Below are positions 1 to 5,609 of a stretch of DNA of 8,158 nucleotides, piece by piece. The translations under genes were made by a program, and so were the position numbers. The notes below the pieces were generated by a model that worked only from the letters and a program-made list of their open reading frames with translations, was not told the origin of the DNA and searched no databases. Origin of the DNA: CAZIVO01 sp964542765 (GTDB lineage: Bacteria > Planctomycetota > UBA1135 > UBA2386); assembly GCA_964542765.1 (NCBI GenBank), contig CAZIVO010000134.1, positions 1 through 8,158 on the forward strand, in the 5' to 3' direction. Every line of letters begins with the position of its first letter. Positions within the stretch are counted from its first letter, which is position 1.

Positions 1-305
1 CGCAGCGTGCCGGCGCCGGTGGAAATCTTCACCCAGGCTGCTTGATTCAGGTCCTTGCCGACATAGGTGGTGGGCGTGAGCCAGATATCGCAGGTAAAGG
101 GTGCGGACGCCGTTGAAGCATTCACGTCCATCCGAGTGATGGTCATCTTCTTCAGGACCTTGATGTCGAAGAAGTTGCCCCAGCCAGTGCTACCACCATT
201 GTTCGACACGAAGGTCGTGGTGATCGACTGAGCAGGAGCGAGGATGGCAGTGGTGGCGATGAAAAGTGTGGTGAGAATCTTGGAATGCCTGGTGGACCTC
301 GAATG
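1..305 (-). CDS. Secreted protein of unknown function, N-terminal part (3' end outside window; start codon not identifiable)
   Basis: On the minus strand one frame is open from a TAG near 396 to the left edge. It encodes a basic stretch (RHSK), a hydrophobic core (ILTTLFIATTAILAP) and a plausible signal-peptidase site after APAQ. The mature start reads SITTTFVSNNGGSTGWGNFF, followed by a part rich in Thr, Asp and aromatic residues (ITRMDVNAS, CDIWLTPTTYVGK). I recall similar 'TTTF..NNG..G..FD' secreted proteins from planctomycetes, probably beta-sandwich exported proteins, but the function is unknown. The coding character is good, yet the frame holds no ATG, GTG, TTG or CTG between its upstream stop and the signal peptide. 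The only near-starts are ATT codons at 333-335 and 276-278. A GGAGG (minus strand, 310-314) lies where a Shine-Dalgarno would suit a start near 300-304. The right boundary given is therefore approximate. A lost start, a frameshift or an ATT start are all possible. The first in-frame ATG (144-146) lies inside the mature domain and is unlikely to be the start. Confidence 0.6.
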
Positions 306-639
306 ACGCCCTCCGGTGGAGAGAGCGCGGCAAATGGATAAAGGTGAGCCTCCGAATGTAACCGATAGCCGAAATCTCGGAAGGGGCTCCTACCGGGCCT
401 ACTGCCATGCAAACGGCCATGCAAGCGGCTTCAAGAGAAGCAAACCGTCACCGAGGCCGAATCGAGACCTCTAGATCGCAGATCATCTCCTCTACCTTCG
501 TCAATCTTCGGACCATATGGCTGCAGACATCGCCGACCGAAGCTAACCCGTCAATCGCGCAGGATTTCCGGCCACCCGTGGTGCGTGAGAACGCTCAATG
601 CTCGCCCAAACTCGGGGGTGTGTCAGGCTGACCCTGCCG
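306..639. other. Gene-free interval between the secreted-protein gene and the ROK gene
   Basis: Both flanking genes are on the minus strand, so this stretch holds the 3' end of the ROK transcript and the upstream region of the secreted-protein gene. I see no convincing coding frame: the short open frames here have no recognisable protein character. No tRNA-like TPsiC arm was found. It contains a 12-bp tandem duplication (404-427) and a small palindrome, GTCAGGCTGAC (622-632), just beyond the ROK stop. No clear -35/-10 or sigma-54 type promoter could be assigned. Confidence 0.5.
404..427. repeat. 12-bp tandem duplication
   Basis: GCCATGCAAACG (404-415) is followed directly by GCCATGCAAGCG (416-427), an 11/12 match. 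It lies about 100 bp upstream of the secreted-protein gene. It could be a pair of protein-binding half-sites or simply replication slippage; nothing in the sequence decides this. Confidence 0.55.
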
Positions 640-1614
640 CTAACCGGCCACCGATGCGTCACGTGTTCCTGCTGGCCGCTGCTGGATGGCTTCGTCGCAC
701 GCCAACCGCGCCGCGCCAAGAGCAGCCGCCTTCTCACCAAGCTTGGAGACAGCGATCTTGCAGTCCCGGAAAGTCCGCCGGAAGGTGCGCCGCTGCGCCT
801 CGGCGATCACGGTATCGAGATAAGCTTGACCAAGGCCTGCCACGGTTCCTGACAGAACCACTCGATCCGGGTTGAGGATATTGATGAAATTGGCAACGCC
901 CACGCCGAGCGCCCGAGCAGCATCGACGATGACCTGGGTAGCCAGTTCATCTCCCTTCTCCGCAACCCGAGCAACCTCCTCCACCGAAGGAGGTGTCACA
1001 TGCCCTCTGAGCAAGGAGTCTTTGCTGGCCGCCAGATGTTCCCAGGCAGATCTCGAGATCGCCGCCCCGGATGCCAGAGCGTTGAGACTCCCGCGATGTT
1101 CGGTGCCATCACCACCTTGCCAATCGATGGTCGTCTTGCCGAACTCTCCTGCGGCATAAGCCCGACCCCGATGAAACCTGCCATCGAGAATGATGGCGCC
1201 GCCGATGCCCGTGTTGACCGTCAAGACGATCATGTCGAGGCCAGCTGGCTTACCCAAGACCGCGTATTCACCAAATCCGGCGCAGATCGCGTCATTCTCG
1301 ACGATGCAAGGCAGCGCGAGTTCATCACTCAGACGTGACGCCAGGCGCACACCCGCAAACTCGGGCATGACCGCCGCACTGTCGATACCGTTGTTCGCAT
1401 CATCGACCAGTCCGGGAAAGGCAACACCCATCGCCGTCACTGGCCCGTATCTCCTGGCCAGCGGGCGAGCAACGCCGAGCGCGGCCTGAATGACCGCATG
1501 GGGATGCCCACCGCGAGGCGTCTCGACCCTTGCCGTGCCAAGCGGCACATGCCCCCCATCGAGCACCGCACCGATGATCCTCTCGACACCGATTTCCAGG
1601 CCGATCCAGGTCAT
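640..1614 (-). CDS. ROK-family (sugar kinase/regulator-like) protein with degenerate active-site motifs
   Basis: A 324-residue protein with the two-lobed ROK (repressor, ORF, kinase) actin-like fold and usual ROK kinase length. There is no N-terminal helix-turn-helix, so it is laid out like a kinase, not an NagC/XylR-type repressor. Recognisable blocks are the END motif (E106-N107-D108, position of the catalytic Asp), NTGIGGAIILDG (134-145), AAGEFGK (154-160), LNALASGAAISR (177-188), INILNPDRVVLSG (244-256) and LGEKAAALGAARLA (292-305). Key family features are missing. The N-terminal phosphate loop, usually D-x-G-G-T, reads LEIGVER (6-12). The zinc ligands, a His after GE-x-G and a Cys-rich CxCGxxGC loop, are replaced by K160 and DGTEHRGS. 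Hexose kinase activity is therefore doubtful; a sugar-binding, regulatory or altered enzymatic role is possible. The ATG is chosen because the family N-terminus begins there; a weak GAAGG lies 7 nt upstream (1622-1626). It is divergent from the downstream glycosyltransferase gene. Confidence 0.85.
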   Translation of the reverse strand: MTWIGLEIGVERIIGAVLDGGHVPLGTARVETPRGGHPHAVIQAALGVARPLARRYGPVTAMGVAFPGLVDDANNGIDSAAVMPEFAGVRLASRLSDELALPCIVENDAICAGFGEYAVLGKPAGLDMIVLTVNTGIGGAIILDGRFHRGRAYAAGEFGKTTIDWQGGDGTEHRGSLNALASGAAISRSAWEHLAASKDSLLRGHVTPPSVEEVARVAEKGDELATQVIVDAARALGVGVANFINILNPDRVVLSGTVAGLGQAYLDTVIAEAQRRTFRRTFRDCKIAVSKLGEKAAALGAARLACDEAIQQRPAGTRDASVAG

Positions 1615-1725
1615 GCCACAGCCTTCACCGGAACATTCCAGAAACGAAAAGGGCTCGATGAGTCACTCATGCCCCAATCATTAGCAACTGCCGTACCCGG
1701 CGGGTTTTAGCCCCTGCTCCACTCC

Positions 1726-1755
1726 GGAGGCCCTGGAGCGCTCGGCGAGGCCTCC
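1726..1755. other. GC-rich inverted repeat in the divergent intergenic region
   Basis: GGAGGCC (1726-1732) and GGCCTCC (1749-1755) form a perfect 7-bp inverted repeat. An inner GAGCGCTC palindrome (1736-1743) sits in the loop, so DNA or RNA could fold here. It lies between the start of the ROK gene (1614) and the start of the GT-C gene (1849). It has no U-tract, so it is not a typical intrinsic terminator. An operator shared by the divergent genes or a 5'-leader hairpin are alternatives; the role is inferred only from position. Confidence 0.35.
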
Positions 1756-1848
1756 CGACCGTCGGCGAACCGTGGTTTCAGTGTCGAAATACCGGCAGAC
1801 GGTGAGTGCAGCCTCCCACCGCGCGCCCTTCTCGCCCATCATACAGAC

Positions 1849-4005
1849 GTGAGTCCAAACCATCTTCCGAAGACATCCTTGCCATGGCCCGCCCTGATCG
1901 TCGGGCCACTGCTGGCCGCCATATGCATGTGGCCGGCGCTCGCAGGAGGACTGCTGTCGGATGACTTCTTGATGAACTACTTCTTGGACCACGGAGCAAA
2001 GGAGCCGGTGGTGGAATGGGGTTCGGTCCTCGCTGACTTCGGGCGGCCGTGGCTGGGGTTGGAGGCGAGCCTCTATCGGCCGATGCTGAACGTCAGCTAC
2101 GCCATCGACCTTGCCATCGGCGGTGGTGAGCCACTGCCGTTGCACGCGACCAATCTCTTGCTGCACATGGGGACGTCCTTCTTCGCCGCCATCCTGTGCG
2201 CGCTCTACTGTCCTGCTCGCCCGGCACTGGCCGCACTGCTCGGTGGCTGCTTCGTTGCCGTGAGTCCGATCGCATGCGAGACAGTCGCCTGGATCTCGGC
2301 ACGCAACTCGGGGCTGGAGACCTTCTTTCGCATGGCCAGCCTGGCTGCCTTCGCACTGTGGCTGCGCCGATCACGAAGGGCACCATGGATCCTGCTCAGC
2401 GGCTTGGCTGCTGCCTGCGCCCTGTGCACCTACGAGGCGGCCATCATGCTACCCGTCTCCATGCTGGCCCTCGATCTCCTCGATCGGCCTGACCGTCCCC
2501 TTGCCGAGCGAGTCCGTCTGCACTTGCCACTACTGCCCTTGTGGTTGGGTTACTTCTGCCTGCGCCTGATCTTGTTCGGAGGTTTCATCGGTTCCGGCAC
2601 CGGACATGCCCTCTCCGAGTCGAGCCTCGCCGGCGAGGCCCTCGCCAAGTTCGCCTTGCTGACGGTGCCGGTGCCGCTCGACCAGGCCGGCAGCAGCGCA
2701 TTCTGGTGGGTCACCGCCGCCTCGCTGACCCTGCTCTGGGCCACGGCAGCATCGATCGGGCTCCTGCGAAAACCTGTCCTCCTCCTCGCGAGCCTGATCT
2801 GGATCGGCCTGCACTTCGCACCGACCTACATGATCGAAACACATGGCCTCGGTGGTGGACGTCTGGTCTATCCGGCCCTGCCCGTGATCTGCCTGTGCGC
2901 CTGCGCCCTCTTCTTCGGTGCCGGACACACGATCATCCGGCTGCCCGCCATCGCCTTCGCCGCTGCCATCATCTGCTCGGTGCCAGTGACTCGCTCACAG
3001 CTCGGCCATTTCGAAATGGCGTGGGCGGAACTGGCGACAGCTCGCGAAGAACTCGACCAGATCGGTGCACGCAGCTCGCTCGAGCAACCCCTCGCTCTGG
3101 GGACCCTGCCATCGCCGATGCCCGGACATGGCCTGCCGCCGCTCAACCCCAACGTCTACTTCCCCCTCGCCGGTCGCCCCTATGCAAGTGACGACTACCC
3201 CACGCTCGGCATCGGTTACATCTCCACTCCGGTACCGGGATCACAAGAACTGCTCAACGATGCCTCGGCTGCGCGCGCCCTCTGGCACCAAGGAGCCTCA
3301 CTGGTCTACTGGACCAACGGACAGTTCCTCGTGCGCCGCAAGGCCTCCACTGACCCTCTACCGCCGCTGGAAAACAGAGAACCCGAACACTGGGCGTTTC
3401 AGGGAGCTCCCGTCCGGGTCTTCGATGTCGAAAAGATCGAGATCCGGGTCGAAGGGGACTCCGCCGGCGGAACGCTGTCCTGCCTGCCGTCGAGTTATGT
3501 CCCCGCCAACCTGCTCAGCCTGCCATTCGGAGAAGGCCAGCGGCAAGACAACAGCACCCTGTTCACCATCGATCTGACGCATCACAAAGGTCTGCTGGCA
3601 CTGGCAGTCGTCGACATCCGACTCACGGGCTTCAAGGTCGAACTCCTCGGCGATGGACGCACGACCCGGGTGCAGGCCATGCACAAGCTCCCGGAACTCA
3701 CACTGCGCGAACGCCTCGGCGGCACCCCCCTTTCCCTGACCGAGTTCGAAGAGCGACTGCGCGCACCCGCACCGCTCGATCCTAACATGCCGATGCGGAT
3801 GATCCTGATGGGACCCCAGGCCGCCATGGCCTGCCCCATCGACAGCGACGGCAGGGTGACCCTGTCCGAGCCGATCAAGACCGTGATCAAAGGGGTCGAT
3901 ATGGCCGCACGGCAAAAGAACTACTACTTCTTCTTCGAGCAACTGGCGCCGCACGCCGGCGCACCCGCAGCACGCTCGTCCATGGACCGCTTCACTCTGC
4001 GCTAG
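1849..4005 (+). CDS. GT-C fold membrane glycosyltransferase-like protein (TMTC/O-mannosyltransferase-like) with unassigned C-terminal domain
   Basis: A 718-residue protein with about ten to eleven hydrophobic segments in residues 13-381 and a soluble C-terminal half. The N-terminal half follows the layout of GT-C glycosyltransferases that use polyprenyl-phosphate sugars. The first helix is followed by an acidic pair, LLSDDF (D38-D39), in the first outer loop, where GT-C enzymes carry their catalytic acid. YRPML (76-80), LHATNLLLH (98-106) and SPIACETVAWISARNSGLE (139-157) match the 'YRP..H..NLLLH..HP...E.VAW..GR.d' pattern of TMTC-like enzymes. TYEAAIMLP (194-202) stands for the usual S/T-K-E-x-x-x-x-LP block. 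Residues ~385-718, where relatives often carry TPR repeats, show none and hold an unrecognised domain. The donor and acceptor cannot be told from sequence. GTG at 1849 is the only in-frame start that keeps the first helix; no clear Shine-Dalgarno precedes it. The 3' end overlaps the transporter remnant on the other strand by 14 bp. Confidence 0.75.
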   Translation: MSPNHLPKTSLPWPALIVGPLLAAICMWPALAGGLLSDDFLMNYFLDHGAKEPVVEWGSVLADFGRPWLGLEASLYRPMLNVSYAIDLAIGGGEPLPLHATNLLLHMGTSFFAAILCALYCPARPALAALLGGCFVAVSPIACETVAWISARNSGLETFFRMASLAAFALWLRRSRRAPWILLSGLAAACALCTYEAAIMLPVSMLALDLLDRPDRPLAERVRLHLPLLPLWLGYFCLRLILFGGFIGSGTGHALSESSLAGEALAKFALLTVPVPLDQAGSSAFWWVTAASLTLLWATAASIGLLRKPVLLLASLIWIGLHFAPTYMIETHGLGGGRLVYPALPVICLCACALFFGAGHTIIRLPAIAFAAAIICSVPVTRSQLGHFEMAWAELATAREELDQIGARSSLEQPLALGTLPSPMPGHGLPPLNPNVYFPLAGRPYASDDYPTLGIGYISTPVPGSQELLNDASAARALWHQGASLVYWTNGQFLVRRKASTDPLPPLENREPEHWAFQGAPVRVFDVEKIEIRVEGDSAGGTLSCLPSSYVPANLLSLPFGEGQRQDNSTLFTIDLTHHKGLLALAVVDIRLTGFKVELLGDGRTTRVQAMHKLPELTLRERLGGTPLSLTEFEERLRAPAPLDPNMPMRMILMGPQAAMACPIDSDGRVTLSEPIKTVIKGVDMAARQKNYYFFFEQLAPHAGAPAARSSMDRFTLR

Positions 4006-4138
4006 CAGCCGGGAGACTCAGGCTCCCCTCGCTGGCAGCCACGGTGGTCGCAACAGTGGCATCGCCGGTGACATTGACGACCGTGCGGCACATGTCCAGC
4101 GACCGATCGGCCGCGAGGATCAAGGCGATGCCCGCCGG
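3992..4138 (-). pseudogene. C-terminal remnant of a second DAACS-type glutamate/aspartate transporter gene
   Basis: Read on the minus strand, this piece encodes PAGIALILAADRSLDMC, RTVVNVTGDATVATTVAASE, then a short tail ending at TGA (3992-3994). That is the last substrate-binding helix (TM8) and C-terminus of a Na+/H+:dicarboxylate symporter. Against the intact transporter at 4213-5538, the stretch 4025-4138 matches 5362-5475 in inverted orientation. By hand count 93 of 114 bases and 30 of 38 residues are identical; 9 of the 21 differences are silent third- or first-position changes. Homology stops abruptly upstream of the Pro codon at 4136-4138; the frame stays open only to a TTG near 4174 and the extra residues do not resemble a transporter. 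About 90% of the gene is gone, so a working transporter is impossible. The conserved D, D, R-T, N and D ligands suggest the parent was functional before the loss. Its stop lies inside the last codons of the glycosyltransferase gene. Confidence 0.8.
4025..4138 (-). repeat. Inverted repeat arm (partner 5362-5475), paralogous transporter C-terminus
   Basis: This ~114-bp arm is about 82% identical to 5362-5475 in inverted orientation, including an uninterrupted 19-bp match (CTGGACATGTGCCGCACGG). The two arms flank almost the whole intact transporter gene. The similarity comes from protein homology rather than from a mobile-element end: differences are concentrated in silent positions. Confidence 0.8.
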
Positions 4139-4212
4139 GAAACATCCCAAGAAATCGAACAAGCTGCAGGCCAAGTCGCAATCGGGGCTACCACCCCTTA
4201 GCCTTGCGTGCG

Positions 4213-5538
4213 ATGAAGAAGCTCGCGATGCACTGGTGGATTCTCATCGGCATGGGCCTTGGCGTTGCCTACGGACTGGCGGCAGCCAACCTGGGTGCCA
4301 CCGAGCATGTCGTCGGCTGGATCAAGCCGTTCGGCAGCCTGTTCATGAACCTCCTGAAGATGATCGCCGTGCCGCTGGTCCTCTTCTCCCTGGTCGCGGG
4401 GGTGGCGAGTCTGAACGACACCTCCAAGGTCGGGAGAATTGGCGGCAAGACCATCGGTCTCTACCTCGGCACGACAGCCATCGCGATCACGATCGGTCTG
4501 GTGGTCGTCAACCTCATCAATCCCGGCGGAGGAATCTCGCCGGAACTGGTCGAGAAACTATCCTCGCAATACGCCGAGAAGGTCAACACCCGGGTCGCTT
4601 CTGCCGAACAGTTGCAGGGTCAATCCATCTTGCAACAACTGATCAACGCCATCGTCCCCACCAATCCGTTCGCGGCCCTGTCCAACGCGAACATGCTGCA
4701 CGTTGTTTTCTTCGCCGTGATGCTGGGCATTGCGCTGACGCGTCTCCCGGCCGCCAGCCACGTCATCAAGGTCTTCCAGATACTCTCGGATGCGATCATC
4801 GAGATGGTCATGCTCATCATGAAGATCGCACCGTTCGGCGTGTTCGCCTTGATCGCATCGGTGGTCGCGGAAATGGGCAAGGACACCGAGCTACTGGGAG
4901 AACTGATGGGAGCCCTGGCGATGTACATGCTGTGCGTCGTCGTCGCTCTCGTCGTTCACGCGCTCCTGGTCTACGTGCCAATCATCAAGTTTCTCGGCAA
5001 GGTACCCCTCAAGCGGTTTTTCAAGGGCATGATGCCGGCGCAGTTACTGGCGTTCAGTTCGAGCTCATCCGGCGCAACCCTGCCGGTGACCATGCGGTGC
5101 GCCGAGAAGAACGTCGGCGTGGATGAGGAGGTCAGCGGGTTCGTCCTGCCACTCGGCGCCACCATCAACATGGATGGCACGGGCCTTTACCAGGGCGTCG
5201 CGGCGGTGTTCATCGCGTCGGCCACCATGGGAGCAGTTCCCGATCTCGAGCAGCAGCTGATGATCGTTCTTACCGCCACTCTTGCGTCCATCGGAACCGC
5301 CGCCGTCCCGGGCGTCGGTATCGTGATGCTGGTGCTGGTCCTCAAGCAGATCGATGTGCCGCCGGAAGGCATCGGACTGATCCTCGCGGTCGATCGGCCG
5401 CTGGACATGTGCCGCACGGCCCTCAATGTCACTGGAGACGCGGCAGTCGCAACGGCGGTGGCTGCCAGCGAAGGGCTGATCCACGATCCGGAGGACCCGT
5501 CCAGCGAAGTCAAAACCACCGAAAACATCCGAGCATGA
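4213..5538 (+). CDS. Na+(or H+):glutamate/aspartate symporter, DAACS/SLC1 family
   Basis: A 441-residue inner-membrane secondary transporter that takes up acidic amino acids with cation symport. All core motifs of the GltPh/GltT fold are present: the serine-rich HP1 loop AFSSSSSGATLPVTM (280-294), NMDGT in TM7 (319-323, Na+ site), the HP2 loop SIGTAAVPGVG (359-369) and the TM8 signature DRPLDMCRTALNVTGD (394-409). D394, D398, R401, T402, N405 and D409 have the same spacing as D390, D394, R397, T398, N401 and D405 of GltPh. The Arg equivalent to R397 favours glutamate/aspartate over neutral amino acids. Length is normal. ATG at 4213 is preferred because the product then begins MKKLAMHWWILIGMGLG, typical for the family; TTG at 4204 is an in-frame alternative adding three residues. 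No Shine-Dalgarno is visible for either. The upstream ~200 bp consist largely of the inverted paralogue remnant, so any promoter must lie in or near it. The gene is convergent with the peptidase gene. Confidence 0.93.
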   Translation: MKKLAMHWWILIGMGLGVAYGLAAANLGATEHVVGWIKPFGSLFMNLLKMIAVPLVLFSLVAGVASLNDTSKVGRIGGKTIGLYLGTTAIAITIGLVVVNLINPGGGISPELVEKLSSQYAEKVNTRVASAEQLQGQSILQQLINAIVPTNPFAALSNANMLHVVFFAVMLGIALTRLPAASHVIKVFQILSDAIIEMVMLIMKIAPFGVFALIASVVAEMGKDTELLGELMGALAMYMLCVVVALVVHALLVYVPIIKFLGKVPLKRFFKGMMPAQLLAFSSSSSGATLPVTMRCAEKNVGVDEEVSGFVLPLGATINMDGTGLYQGVAAVFIASATMGAVPDLEQQLMIVLTATLASIGTAAVPGVGIVMLVLVLKQIDVPPEGIGLILAVDRPLDMCRTALNVTGDAAVATAVAASEGLIHDPEDPSSEVKTTENIRA

Positions 5539-5557
5539 TGGCGAATATGCGCATTCC

Positions 5558-5590
5558 GGTCACCCGGATCCTGTGAGCCGGGTGGTGACC
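5558..5590. terminator. Hairpin between convergent genes, possible bidirectional terminator
   Basis: GGTCACC (5558-5564) pairs with GGTGACC (5584-5590). The stem can continue with CGG/CCG across a short asymmetric bulge, leaving a loop of about 10 nt. It sits 20 bp after the transporter stop and 20 bp before the 3' end of the peptidase gene, the expected place for a shared terminator. No U-tract follows on either strand, so a rho-independent mechanism is not proven. Confidence 0.4.
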
Positions 5591-5609
5591 AACTGCCCAC
5601 CGCCACAAC

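Noticed and set aside
152..424. Minus-strand frames with ATG starts over the secreted-protein gene (90 and 76 codons)
   Set aside because: Their products are Ser/Pro/Arg/His-rich without a signal peptide; the third frame has the signal peptide and the plausible mature domain.
404..427. Tandem GCCATGCAA-type repeat as a CRISPR or phage-type repeat, or a sigma-54 promoter
   Set aside because: There are only two 12-bp copies with no spacers, and the GG-to-GC spacing does not fit sigma-54 promoters.
1681..2166. A 161-codon minus-strand frame covering the GT-C gene start
   Set aside because: It is antisense to the conserved membrane core of the GT-C protein and has no recognisable protein features of its own.
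3358..3954. A 198-codon minus-strand frame inside the GT-C gene
   Set aside because: Antisense shadow; His/Gly/Asp-rich composition without domain signals, while the sense frame is continuous with the membrane protein.
4044..5126. A 360-codon plus-strand open frame overlapping the transporter gene
   Set aside because: It overlaps the true transporter frame and has Arg/His/Gly-rich, low-complexity composition typical of a shifted frame in GC-rich DNA.
4025..5475. Inverted arms as terminal repeats of a transposon carrying the transporter
   Set aside because: The arms are coding paralogues with differences concentrated at silent positions, one arm lies inside the gene, and no transposase or target-site duplication is seen.
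5187..5606. Minus-strand open frame whose product resembles the start of the 4044-5126 frame (shared HMSS...R..AR pattern)
   Set aside because: The similarity is an artefact: both are antisense readings of the two homologous transporter C-termini.
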